A stretch of 64,000 nucleotides of DNA. Origin: Puccinia triticina. Its lineage: Eukaryota > Basidiomycota > Pucciniomycetes > Pucciniales > Pucciniaceae. The notes below the pieces were generated by a model. That model was not told the origin of the DNA, ran no database searches, and saw only the letters and a list, made by a program, of their open reading frames with translations. The translations under genes were made by a program, and so were the position numbers. The stretch spans positions 1,240,001-1,304,000 of the forward strand of contig NC_070565.1 of assembly GCF_026914185.1 (NCBI RefSeq). Direction: 5' to 3'. Shown piece by piece: positions 23,301 to 35,068 of the stretch (position 1 is its first letter; each line of letters opens with the position of its first letter).

Positions 23301-24466
23301 TTAGCCGGGTTTCCTTTCTTTTTAAGAATTGTGTTTTTCCTTCATTCTCTGGTTGGACAAACCCAAGTCCTGGTAATAAGATGGTGTGGCCTTGTGAGAT
23401 TTGCCTTATACCTATGAGCGCACAAAGCACTCCATGCAGAGTTTGGAGTCTTAAAGGAAAGGGCAGAAATTAGGTAACCGGAATCTGACAATGATGGCCC
23501 TTCTCCTTTCATGGTAGCAGTGAGACAAGGGTCAAGCCAGAGGGAACTTACCCTGAACCTAGGCAAAGTAAGCTAAGACCTCAAGCCCAACCTACCACAA
23601 CAGCACTGTGGCCTTCAACGGTCTCCTGTGAGATGGATTTGGACGCGTGGAAGGCAGCTCTCCAACAAGCAGGCCTGTTACCAGAATACCAAGATGTGCT
23701 GGATGGGTTCCTCAACGGGTTCGACCAAAGGATACCTAGACATCGGCTCCCCGGCAACCCCCCCTTTTTTACACCACCTAACCATACGTCAGCGGAGCTG
23801 GCGGAACAGAAAATAAAAGAATCCATCCAGAAGGAACTGGACGCAAAGCAAATGTTTGGCCCGTTCACCTACGAACAAGTAGTGGAACGTTTCAATTTCT
23901 TTCGGACCAACCCGCTAGGCGCGGTCATAAACGGGGACGGATCCCTGCAGCCGATAAATGACCTCTTGTTCCTGCACAACAAAGGAGGTATACCGTTGGT
24001 GAACTCGTTTGTAGACGCAGATGACTTTGCCACAACCTGGGACGACTTCAATGTTGTAGCCAACTTCCTGAAAAATGTCAAAGGACCAGTTTTACTGGTG
24101 CTGTTTGACTGGGAGAAGGCATATCGCCAAATCCCAACAGCTCCTCACCAGTGGCCGTACCTGATGGTACGAGATTTTGACGACAAGCTACTTTTAGATA
24201 CTAGAATCACGTTTGGAGGGGTTGCAGGCTGCGGATTGTTTGGCCAACCGGCGGACGCCTGGAAAAAGATAATGCTTGCAGAATTTGATGTCTTGAACGT
24301 TTTCCGGTGGGTCGACAATAACCTATTTGTGAAACGACCTTACTCCACAACATTGATGACGGATGTGGTGAAGAGATTGGACGAACTTGGGGTCAAGACA
24401 AACAAGGAGAAGTAATCACCTTTCTTAACCGAACAGAAATATGTTGGGTTTATTTGGAACGGCACA

Positions 24467-25716
24467 TGTCAGGCTCGGTGATGCCAAGACACGAAGTCCT
24501 CTAGCTACACGAGTGACTGCGGCGAGTGGTCGCGTCTGTAGACGCGGTAAGATGATGGTTTATAAAGATTTATATCCCTGATGGGATGTAACGGAGGGGC
24601 CGCGAGAGCAGCGGAATGGTTAAGGTGCCCTCCGGGGCGGTTCTTACAGGGCCTGACAAGCAGGGGTAGTATGTCCTGTGTTGTCTGGGGTCCAACAAGC
24701 GGGGGTTGTTCGACAAGTTCCCAAGTATATAATTGATGGGGATTACTCCCGAGATGATAAAGAGAAAATGAGCTGGACTTACTGTTGGAGCAGGAGTCCA
24801 GCGACGAGCAATGAATCTAAAAACAATCTAACACAAGCTGAGAGCGAACTGATCAACGAATATGTTCGGCGAAGTAGTGCGCTGCTGGGCGGTTAAAGTG
24901 ATTGATGATTCTGGGGAGCCAGAGTCCTCCCAACACCGGCTTTTATGCTGTTTCTGGGAGGCTCGTCGGCTCGCTATTCTCCTGGATGGCCTTCCAATAC
25001 ATTTTGTTGGAAGGCACAGCCTCTTTACTGGTCTTGCTACTCGTAAGACCCGTATCTCTTGGATACCGGTCACAAGGAAGATTCTTTCTTCTCGGAACTC
25101 GTTTAAAGAGTTCTACTCGAAATGACACGCTAGAGATCCTCTGCTCTTGAGTGGAGGATCACTAGGAGTCGGTTCCTATGCGGAGCTCTTCGGCGATTCG
25201 TGTCCGAGTCTTTCCGCTACTGTTGCTGCGACGGAGCTCGGAAGAAGATTGCTACCACGCGACCAGGTACTGTAGTTCTCTGAGTCGCGTGGCTTGATTG
25301 TTTAGCTGCCTACTGGCGGCTGTTGTTTCCATGCGACCAGGTACTACAGTACTCTGTATCGCGTGGCTGAGTGATTTAGCCGCTAACAAGCCCACGTAGT
25401 TTTCGCGCAACCAGTGGCTGTCTGCTGAGTATTACGTGGGTCTTCTGAGTGGGTCTTTTTATACATGCTCCCTTGTTTTTGTTACTTGTACCTAGTTGGG
25501 ATATATTGTACAGAAGAGATTCTGGACCGCGCGGCGGTCCCGTTGGTGTCTAGCTTCTCTAGGAAGCTATTTGTAATATTTAAAACAATTTAAAACAAAT
25601 CTATGCTGCGCAGAGATCCGCGCTGCGGTCTGCTCTGCACCCGGTTTACGGTGCTCTTGGCTGCGCTACCGGAGCTGCAGGCGGGGCTCTATTCTAGAAT
25701 GGTAGCCCGGCTGACA
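24467..25716 (-). repeat. 3' LTR of the Gypsy element
   Basis: 1250 bp, pairs with 32520-33769. It contains three consecutive hairpins (25255-25292, 25329-25366, 25391-25440). The first two share the stem CGCGAC...TCGCG with loop AGGTACT. Confidence 0.95.
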
Positions 25717-25774
25717 TTCCCCACCACCAAGATAAGTTACTCTTAACTTAGCTGACTTTCTAAAATTATTTACG

Positions 25775-28700
25775 TTTAGAAGCTCTGTAGCTACGTAGGT
25801 GAATTGCACCGTCCGGAATGTTGTCTTCTGGCAGCTATTCATCTTTATCTGCAGATTGGTTTCTGTATCTTACAAGGTATAACCTTGTATCTTTTCCTGA
25901 AATCCTCTCCTTTTTATCTTTGAGGATCTTATGTACCTTAAGTTGTTCTTTCTTTGAAGGTTCTTCTATGGGTACCGGTAACGGTTTGGGGACCACTTCA
26001 TTTGCTCTTGCAACATATTTCTTGATAAGGCTTACGGGAAACACAGGGTGTTTCCTACTGAATTCTTCTGTCAAAATTACTTCTACTGCATTTTTACCGT
26101 GTAGGTTCTTAATGACAAAAGGTCCCACAAACGCGGGTTTCAGTTTTCTGCTACCTCCCAGATTATTAAAGTTCACTGTGGACAGAAGCACTGGATCTCC
26201 TATTTGGAATTCAGGTTCTTTGTGACTTTTGTCCCAGCGAGTTTTACTATACTCTGCTGCTTCTTGGACACATCTGGCTGCGTGAGAATTTGTTGCGTCT
26301 AACATCTTTTTGAAGTCCGCGGCGGTTGGGTGGGCTACAGGTAATTTATCATTAATAGTATCCTTAGGTAACCGCGGTATCCATCCTCTTTCTAAGATGT
26401 AGGGCGTTTCTTTTGTAGTAGAATGTTTGCTGCTATTATATGCCATCTCTAATGCTGGCAACAGGTTGACCCAATCATGCGTGTACCCGTCACTGTTTTT
26501 AAACTCTAATCCAAACGCACAGAACCTTCTGAGTAGGTCTTCTAATGTTTGTATCATGCGTTCTGCTAGGCCATCTGTCTGCGGATGGTATGCAGTGGAA
26601 AAAGCTAGTTTAGTACCCAGCATATCATGCAAGTTTCGCCAAAATTCTGATGTAAATTTAGGGTCCCTGTCACTTATAATAATTTTTGGGATACCTACGT
26701 CAGCCATTATTCTATTCCAAAATAATATGGCTACTTCCATAGCTGTATCATCTTTATGATGCGGGATAAACCTGGCTCTTTTTGAGAACCTGTCTACTAC
26801 TACTAGAACAGAGTTGTAGGAGAAAGGTCCTCCAGGGGGTAGGCCAGTTACAAAATCCATGTTGATTATTTCCCACCGCGTTTTTGGTTCCGCAATGGTT
26901 TGTAATAATCCAAATCTCTTGCCGGTTTGCTTGTTAGACTTCTGGCAAATTTCACATGACTTAACATATTCTTTAACCTGGGTTTTCCAGTCAATCCACC
27001 AGGCGGTTTGTTTGACTCTTTCAACAGTACGCTCTTCGGAGAAGTGACCGGAACCAACATTGTCATGGCATTCTTGTAACATATTTTTTATGTGACTCTC
27101 TTTGCTTAGCACAATTACGCTAGAATGTCTATGGCGAAAATAAATTATGCCGTCTAAGAGTGTGAATTGTCCGGCTTTGTAAGGAGTAAGCCATTTCTCC
27201 GGTAGACTAGCTATCAATTCTGGCGCGCTGTTTTCATTGTCCAATATATTGATTAATTTAACTAGCTCCATATCTTCACTGTAACTAACTCTGACCTCTT
27301 CGAAGAATACATCATCAATGTCACATACATGAATGCCTAAGATTGGAAATACATCCTCATCTTCTGGGTCGTACGCTGGGTTATCTGGAGTATTGGGTAG
27401 AGCCCATCTACTTAGTCCGTCGGCATTAGTATGCTTAGCTCCCGCTCTATGAATTATAGTCATGTGGCCTCTATATTGCTGAATTGCGATTTGCCATCTG
27501 AGCATGTGACGGTTAGGTGTTTTCATATTCATGAGAGTTTTCACAGCAGTACAGTCGGTGACTACTATGATTTTACAACCTTCCAGATAGTAGTGTAATT
27601 TTTCTAATGCCCAAACGAGGCAGAGACATTCCATCTGACTAGCGCCGTATCTCATCTCTGTTTTACGGACTTGTCTTGATATGAACAAGATTGGTTTTTC
27701 TACCGGTACTCCATCTATAATGAATTCTTGGTGTAACGCGGCGCCTATTCCCTCAAAACAAGCATCTATGTACAGGATGAATGGTAGAGCGTAATCTGGT
27801 TGAGCTAAGACAGGGGCAGTGGTTATGAGTCTCTTTAGCTGCTCATAGTCTTCTACTCTCCCGTAGGTCATCTCAAAAAATACATCCTTGCTACATAGTT
27901 CATACAAACTTTTGGTTATGTTTGCAAACCTAGGGATGTGTTGACGGTAATAGCTACAGAATCCAAGAAATGACTGCATTTCCGTAATAGTCTGTGGCAT
28001 AGGTTTGAGTAGTACTGCCGCCACTCTATTTTGATCTATAGCTAGTGATAAACCTGAGACAATATGGCCTAAGGCTTTAAGTTCTTTGAATCCAAAGTTG
28101 CATTTCTTAATGGACATTTTCAAACCGGATTTTATTGCCGTTTTGAGTACTAATCTTATTTTCTCAAGATGTTCCTCCCAGTCCGTAGAATATATGATGA
28201 TGTCATCTATATACACCATCATCCAGCTTTGTTGGATAAAAGATCCGAATATGGTATCCATCATACGCTGAAAGTGGGACGGCGCATTTTTAATACCAAA
28301 AGGCATGCGCAAATATTCGTAAACACCTAAGTGGCAGATAATTCTCATAAATTGCCTACTCTCTTCCTTAATAGGAATTTGGTGGAAACCTTTAAGCACG
28401 TCCATTGTCGTGATAAACTTCGCGTTAGCCAAGTTATGTAACGAGTGGTCTATACGGGGGATAGGGTAATTATCCGCTTTCGTATAATTGTTAAGCGCTC
28501 GAAAGTCTCCTACCATGCGGGACTTCTCATTATGCCATGCTATTATTACTGGTGTAGTTATTTCCACTTGCTCATTATGGCCTACTTTCCTCAATACTTT
28601 AAGTTCTAGAAGTTCCTTAATGTGAATTTCTAGTGCTTCACGGGACTTAGGGCTTGAGGGATACGCCGCTCTCCTCAGCGCGGGGCGATAAGGAGGTTTG

Positions 28701-31678
28701 CAAGTAAGTTCTATCTCAATGTCATGTCCGGAGATATTACCTATGGGCTCCTCTTTTGTGCAGAAAGCTTCTTCATTTTCAAAGCAAATTTTTAACACAT
28801 CTAGATGTTGGTCTTTGCTCAGTGTGTCACTGACGGCAGCTTGAGACATGTAATCTTGACGGAAACGGTTCAGCTCTTTCTCGTCTTGGTTTCCTTTTAC
28901 AGGGCTCTGGAAATTGATGTTACATATCTCAAACTTCCTTTTCCAATCTCCACCTATAGTGTAGAACCTGTCTTTACTTTGGAAAACATCTATCCCGTAA
29001 AGACAGAATGCATCATTTCCCAAGATTAGGTAATCACACACAGCATCTTCTAACACTACAAATTCTATATGTAGTCTAAGTGAACCCTTGGTGTGCGGGA
29101 AAATTAGTGGCATCTTTACAACTCCTATAGGCTTAAGTGCAGAATTACAACTACTAAACTTGGCACGCGGGGTTGGGAGTAATTTCTCCCGCCATCCTGG
29201 ATAGTACCGGCTCAACAAGTTGGTACTGGTACATGAACAGAAGGCTCCAATATCTAGGAGAGCTTTAACTTCTTTACCATCATAGAGCACAGTAGTGTAA
29301 CTTGTTTTGCCTAGGGTATAACTCATACCTTCTTCTGGCTTATTAGTCATCAATTTGGCATCAGATACATGTCCAACTCCAGAGGAAGGGTTCCATTTTT
29401 GTGGCAAGTTTGAATCACCTTGGATTACTGTAATGTGAAGGGGGTCACCCAAGTCTGCTTGAATCACGTTGCAGCGGGCTATTGGTTCGGATCCACAATC
29501 CCCGGTGACACTCTCCCGGTCATTTTCAAAATGTACTATATCAAACTGGGATCCAGTGTCAGAGTCGCCTTCGTCATCTGTAAACACCTCAATGTTGTTA
29601 ATCCTTCTGCGGGGTTTGGGGCACTCAGGTCTCTTATGGCCCTTTTCCCCGCAATTATAACACTCAGGAATATTAGCCCTTTTTGGCGCAGTTTCAGCAG
29701 GTTTTGTGCCGGTGGGCGCATTATCTCTATACACAGCACTCTTTCTTTCTTCATAAGATTTGGGCTTCTTATCTAAACCTTTTGCAGCAATCACCAATTC
29801 TATAACTGAGACTAACTCTGCTAAGTCTACGTCAGGATCTCGCAGGCGACACATTACATCATGCTCTAAGTCACCCCGACACTTTTTCAAGATTTTCTTG
29901 GTGACAAATTTTTGAGAAGGTTGATCATATATGCAGTCAATTCTCTTCTTTTGTGTCAAGCACCATTTGTAAGGCACATGTTTCATAGGGTCAAAGAAAT
30001 CGGTTTCATATGCGGCAAGCATTTTATCTTCCCAGACGTCAGTGCCGTATTGTAAGTGGATCAGTTTCTTCCATTCCTTCCAGCTGATTTTGCCAACTGA
30101 TTTCTTTTTTCCTACAAACCAATCTAAGGCCATGCCTTCAAACAATCGGGGTAATCTGGATGTCACTATTTCATCTGACGCTTCGTAGGACTCAAGGAGA
30201 TGATCTATGTAATTCATAAAGTATATGTGATCATATTCTCCTTCGCCGGTGAATTTGGGCCATTCTTTGATGGGTGGCAAGAGTTTGTTCATTGCAAACA
30301 TATCAAAGTTGCTCAAATGTGATGAGGTCTGTCTTGCTTGGTTTTGGTAAGGAGGGGTTTGTTCAACAGGTTCCTCTTTTTTGGGAGGCATTGATCTTTC
30401 TTTATGTTGAAAGACTCTCTCTTTTGTGTTCAAGAAAGGGTTATTGAATTGTAATTCTTCTTGAACAATGGATTCCGCCTTATTGGTCATGTGGGGCGGA
30501 GTTTGAATACCAGAGGCTGCCTGTTTAAGGGACTTAATCTCAATTTTCAAAGTGCTAATTTGTTCCGAAACAGACTGAGTGATTTGTTTGGCAACTTCTT
30601 TGATTGTGTCATCCTGGTTGCTGACAAGGTCAATCAGAATTCTTAACTGAGCAGATTGGTGCTCCTCACGCTCACGCTGAGCTACCATTATCTCAGATTT
30701 AATCATGGTGATTACTTCATTTTTGAAGTCCGCCAGGCTGATGTCAAGATCAGTTAATTTGTCCTGCGCTGTGAGATTGGAGTCTCTTACTGCAGCAACA
30801 GTTTTAACTATGTCACGGAGTTCTCTCTCAGTTTTCTGAACTATTTCTCTCAGTTCTGGGATCTTAACAAAAGGTTCTTGGGACAATTCCAGAGATTTTT
30901 TTACGCCGGTCTCAATCATGTTACTCGTGGCTTTATAACAATCAATAATTTTGGAGACAGTAGTTTTATGGTAATTATTTGAGTTGTAATGTAATTTGTC
31001 TAGATTACTGTATACATTCTCAAACAAAGAAAAAATAAAGTCTCTGTCTATTGTAGGTGATCGTAAGCTTTGTCTAGTGTGTCCGCCACCTTCATCAGAC
31101 GCTTCCATCGGATGACGTTGTCTCTGGCTGCTTGAGTTGGGGGTGCTTTGCGCTTTTTCCCGGTGTTTCTGGCTGGGTAGAGTTGCTTCATCACCATCCA
31201 AGGATTCCAACCCTCGACGTAAGACTCTAGCTGTTTTTGAGCCATCAACTTCTGCGCCATTTTCTGGCTCTCTTGAGCTCTGCGGAGAGCTGTTCGCAGC
31301 TCTTCTGTCGCTCCTCCTTTCGCTTGGAGAGCTACACACTCCTGCCAGTTCAGGACGTGGTCGCGGACTAAGTCCTTGGTCTTGTCCAGCTTGATTAGCT
31401 GTTCTTTCGTCTTGAGGATAGTCCTCGCCGGATTGGTCGAGGTGGTCGTCGAGGTACTCGGAACCGGAGTTGGGTTCTTCTTCTTGAACTTCAGGGAGCT
31501 CAGCTTCGGAGTCTTCTCCTTGGGAGGCTCGACGGCTACCTCCGCGGCTTCCTCCTCCTCCGCGGCTTCCTCCTCTTCCGCCACTTCCTCGGCTTCCGCC
31601 GCCGGTGGCTTGTCTAGGATGCCTCTTGGGGGTGGACAGAGGTCCTTCGAGATCGGGTCTGCTCGATCGGGTGGACAT
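25775..31678 (-). CDS. Ty3/Gypsy Gag-Pol polyprotein (1947 aa to an amber stop)
   Basis: A single open frame from the ATG at 31678 to a TAG at 25835. The N-terminal 210 residues are Ser/Arg/Gly/Glu-rich. The CCHC knuckle [14 protein letters not shown] is near residue 675. The protease-like site reads LLDIGAFCS near 804, where D-T/S-G is usual. RT YIDDIII is near 1154. Then come RNase H and integrase: a zinc-binding H..H..CEIC, then the D,D,E residues in [16 protein letters not shown] near 1666 and GLAERMIQ. The C-terminus is a chromodomain-like segment ending [11 protein letters not shown] at the TAG. The same frame continues [13 protein letters not shown] to a TAA near 25775, so the TAG replaces the conserved Trp. 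The whole core is otherwise open. Confidence 0.93.
31048..31584 (-). CDS. Overprinted ORF inside the Gypsy gag 5' end (178 codons)
   Basis: This frame is open for 537 nt inside the polyprotein frame. Its product starts [12 protein letters not shown], then has a Lys/Thr-rich linker, a likely coiled coil ([20 protein letters not shown]) and a conserved-looking end ([33 protein letters not shown]). It looks more like a folded protein than the Ser/Arg/Gly-rich product of the main frame over the same bases. Either it is an accessory protein, or it is the true N-terminus reached by splicing. No homolog is recognised. Confidence 0.45.
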   Translation of the reverse strand: MAEEEEAAEEEEAAEVAVEPPKEKTPKLSSLKFKKKNPTPVPSTSTTTSTNPARTILKTKEQLIKLDKTKDLVRDHVLNWQECVALQAKGGATEELRTALRRAQESQKMAQKLMAQKQLESYVEGWNPWMVMKQLYPARNTGKKRKAPPTQAARDNVIRWKRLMKVADTLDKAYDHLQ

Positions 31679-31764
31679 GTTAGTTTATGTTTTTTTATTT
31701 ATTTATTTATGTTTTAGTGTTTTTATACGGATTATTTGCAAGAGAAACTTGGACTAACCGAGTT

Positions 31765-32202
31765 CGTCCGCTTCAGAATCGCTTAATACGGGATTCTCAA
31801 ACTTCTCGGCTTCTTTTGCAGTAAAGGAGCTTGTTTTTTCCTTGTTTTGTTCGGCCACTAAGCGGAAGAATCAATAATTTGTTAGAATTTTTCAAAGTAA
31901 ATTTTTAAGTACGCAAAAAAAAGCGATTTACTTCTTTCCTTTTTTCTTTGAATTCTATTCAACCGGTGTTCGTTGAGTAGAAAGTTCAGAGTGATTCGAG
32001 CCTCTAAATCTTTTTTCTTGCTCTTTTCAACTAGGATCGTGCCGAGTTGGATTCTTTCTTCACAGGTTAACTTTTCAAAGTCGTCCGGCTGGTAGTTTTT
32101 AATAAACTCTTCGTTTCTGAGTTTAAGATAGCGGAGGTAATATTGAATCAGCTCGGCGTTCTGTTGTAAATGAGCCACTGATGTGGAAAAATAAGAACGC
32201 AA
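31765..32202 (-). CDS. Small spliced ORF in the Gypsy leader
   Basis: The ATG at 32202 opens a Lys/Glu/Leu-rich ORF of about 93 codons up to a donor (gtaaatcg) near 31933. A typical intron ends cgcttag near 31860. The following exon reads EQNKEKTSSFTAKEAEKF and ends SDSEADELG before TAG. The composition suggests a real, partly coiled-coil protein of about 140 residues. It lies between the 5' LTR and the polyprotein start. An accessory function is only inferred. Confidence 0.4.
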
Positions 32203-32519
32203 AAAGCAAGTTAGGGAGGTTCAAAAGCGAGTAAAGAGATGATAGGAGATAATTCTGAAGGATTAGTAGCTTCAGAATTGTTCAGGGGTACGTTGCGCGC
32301 GAAAGAGCTCGGTTTTTGAGCTTTACTAGACTAAAAGGTCAATCTAATGGTGCGATATAGCGCGCCGTGCTCAAACTGCAGAGTTTTCTAGACACAATCT
32401 AACGGTGATGTAAGCTAAAAGAATTTTAGAGGTAGGTTTGGTTTGGTTAATCGTCAGATAGACGAAATAGTAGGATTTTTTCTGGTTTTTTGGGATAAGT
32501 TCCCGGCCAGACCCCCAAT

Positions 32520-33769
32520 TGTCAGGCTCGGTGATGCCAAGACACGAAGTCCTCTAGCTACACGAGTGACTGCGGCGAGTGGTCGCGTCTGTAGACGCGG
32601 TAAGATGATGGTTTATAAAGATTTATATCCCTGATGGGATGTAACGGAGGGGCCGCGAGAGCAGCGGAATGGTTAAGGTGCCCTCCGGGGCGGTTCTTAC
32701 AGGGCCTGACAAGCAGGGGTAGTATGTCCTGTGTTGTCTGGGGTCCGACAAGCGGGGGTTGTTCGACAAGTTCCCAAGTATATAATTGATGGGGATTACT
32801 CCCGAGATGATAAAGAGAAAATGAGCTGGACTTACTGTTGGAGCAGGAGTCCAGCGACGAGCAATGAATCTAAAAACAATCTAACACAAGCTGAGAGCGA
32901 ACTGATCAACGAATATGTTCGGCGAAGTAGTGCGCTGCTGGGCGGTTAAAGTGATTGATGATTCTGGGGAGCCAGAGTCCTCCCAACACCGGCTTTTATG
33001 CTGTTTCTGGGAGGCTCGTCGGCTCGCTATTCTCCTGGATGGCCTTCCAATACATTTTGTTGGAAGGCACAGCCTCTTTACTGGTCTTGCTACTCGTAAG
33101 ACCCGTATCTCTTGGATACCGGTCACAAGGAAGATTCTTTCTTCTCGGAACTCGTTTAAAGAGTTCTACTCGAAATGACACGCTAGAGATCCTCTGCTCT
33201 CGAGTGGAGGATCACTAGGAGTCGGTTCCTATGCGGAGCTCTTCGGCGATTCATGTCCGAGTCTTTCCGCTACTGTTGCTGCGACGGAGCTCGGAAGAAG
33301 ATTGCTACCACGCGACCAGGTACTGTAGTTCTCTGAGTCGCGTGGCTTGATTGTTTAGCTGCCTACTGGCGGCTGTTGTTTCCATGCGACCAGGTACTAC
33401 AGTACTCTGTATCGCGTGGCTGAGTGATTTAGCCGCTAACAAGCCCACGTAGTTTTCGCGCAACCAGTGGCTGTCTGCTGAGTATTACGTGGGTCTTCTG
33501 AGTGGGTCTTTTTATACATGCTCCCTTGTTTTTGTTACTTGTACCTAGTTGGGATATATTGTACAGAAGAGATTCTGGACCGCACGGCGGTCCCGTTGGT
33601 GTCTAGCTTCTCTAGGAAGCTATTTGTAATATTTAAAACAATTTAAAACAAATCTATGCTGCGCAGAGATCCGCGCTGCGGTCTGCTCTGCACCCGGTTT
33701 ACGGTGCTCTTGGCTGCGCTACCGGAGCTGCAGGCGGGGCTCTATTCTAGAATGGTAGCCCGGCTGACA
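32520..33769 (-). repeat. 5' LTR of the Gypsy element
   Basis: 1250 bp, near-identical to 24467-25716. The four differences seen include the G/A substitutions GTGTCCG/ATGTCCG and CGCGCGG/CGCACGG. It is followed on the minus strand by ATTGGGGGTCTGGCCGGGAA, where the primer-binding site should be. Confidence 0.95.
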
Positions 33770-34563
33770 GCACAGGAAAAACAGTGCGGCTGCCAGAGAA
33801 GAAACTAGAGAAACGGGTCAATCAGATACAACATTTCCTTGAAATCGGAGCCGACTTCTTGTACAACAAGGTGGAGGTTATTGCCGGCAGGCTTAACCAC
33901 GTGTCCTATATGCTTCCGCAGCTGAGATGCTACTTATGCGGAATCTACCGGTGGCTGAAGGATTGGGTCCACCAAGAAACTAGGAGACCAATACCAAAGG
34001 ACGCTAAGGAAGACCTACACGTCTGGCTTACAACACTCAAGGAGTTCACCCCATCCAGGTTGATTGCCCGGCAAGACCCAACAGAAATTGGGTGGGTAGG
34101 AGACGCCTTGACGGGATACGGCATTGCAGTGCTCATTGGACGCCGCTGGGCCCAATTCCGCCCTAGATTGATAGAAGAGCTGGACCGTGGTCTGATAGAA
34201 AATAAGGAAGAAGAACATATATCAAGACTAGAAACTGTCGCCGTACAACTCAGCCTATTGATGCTGCTTAAACTTGGCGCAAGGGCCGGAAAGACTTTCA
34301 TTGTCTGGACCAACAATACCACGACTGAGAGCGTGATCTTAAAGCAAAAGTTGAAGGACAAGTTTGTGAATGAAGAATGGAAAAAGATAAAAGCTATCCT
34401 GATCAGACACCAAATCAACCTAGTGGCAAAACAAGTGCTTTCGGCAGAGAACAGGGCAGACTGGCTCTCTAGAGGGATCCGGCAAGGTCACAGACACAGA
34501 GACCAGTTGCGCATCAAGGTACCAAGAGATCTCGAGGAGTCAATTAGCCAAACAACAGAGTGA

Positions 34564-35068
34564 TTGCAATGAAACCGGGAGATACAAGCCCCCACGGTCA
34601 GGGAGAAGTGAAAAGCTCCAGCTCCCTAACTCATAATAGGAACGCGCTACCAGGCACGCAAAACTCCAGGCCCTTGAGGTGAGGGTTAGTTTTCCCTCAG
34701 ACAACCGTCAAAATAGGATAAGGGAGAGACAGTCTGAGCAGGCTCCAGGCACCTGGAGTGATGGGTCGGGCTCAGACCTTCTTGCTAGGAGATCTCAAGG
34801 AGGAGACACATCACAAAACCCACTAGGGGACGTGAGGCATCTCCTCACCTCTCTTGCTCCCCAATTACGTCTTGGTACCTAAAAAGGTGAACCAAAAGGA
34901 CACAAGGGAGAAGAGAGAGGAGACTATTCCCTTATCCCAAACTTGGGTAACTTGGGGAGTTATACAGATAACTCTTGGGTTACCCTAGGCAAACAAATGG
35001 TGAAACCATTTTTATTCACCTGTTTGCTGAACAAGTAAATAGGTCTCCCACACGCCGCAGAACCATCC
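34564..35068. other. Junction between the DIRS-like element and Copia-2
   Basis: No gene is recognised. The DIRS-like frame stops at 34563 and Copia-2 coding begins by about 35150. Neither an LTR nor a target duplication is seen, so the junction looks like a truncation. Confidence 0.4.

Larger units (their letters stand above)
24467..33769 (-). mobile_element. Ty3/Gypsy chromodomain retrotransposon, complete (9303 bp)
   Basis: Two 1250-bp LTRs (24467-25716, 32520-33769) start TGTCAGGCTCGG on the plus strand and end CGGCTGACA. I count about four differences between them, so it is young. A perfect duplication GCACA flanks it (24462-24466, 33770-33774). Transcription is on the minus strand. A purine-rich tract (GGTGGTGGGGAA on the minus strand, about 25717-25730) sits directly before the 3' LTR. 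It inserted into the DIRS-like RT gene. Confidence 0.97.
23633..34563 (+). pseudogene. DIRS-like RT/RNase H, split by the Gypsy element
   Basis: The first part (23633-24466) has RT motifs LFDWEKAYRQIP and FGGVAGCGLFGQPADAW. The active site reads RWVDNNLF, so the second catalytic Asp is Asn. A TAA after KTNKEK (24413-24415) breaks the frame. The second part (33775-34563) holds the RNase H region with WTNNTTTESVI and ENRADWLSRG, typical of DIRS/Ngaro-like RNase H. With one GCACA kept, the frame is continuous across the Gypsy insertion (FIWNGTGKTVRLPEKK). No tyrosine recombinase is visible downstream, so the 3' end seems lost at the Copia-2 junction. Confidence 0.7.

Noticed and set aside
24862..25150. 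Several 60-90 codon ORFs on both strands, repeated near 32900-33220
   Set aside because: They are frames within the Gypsy LTR, with no protein-like features.
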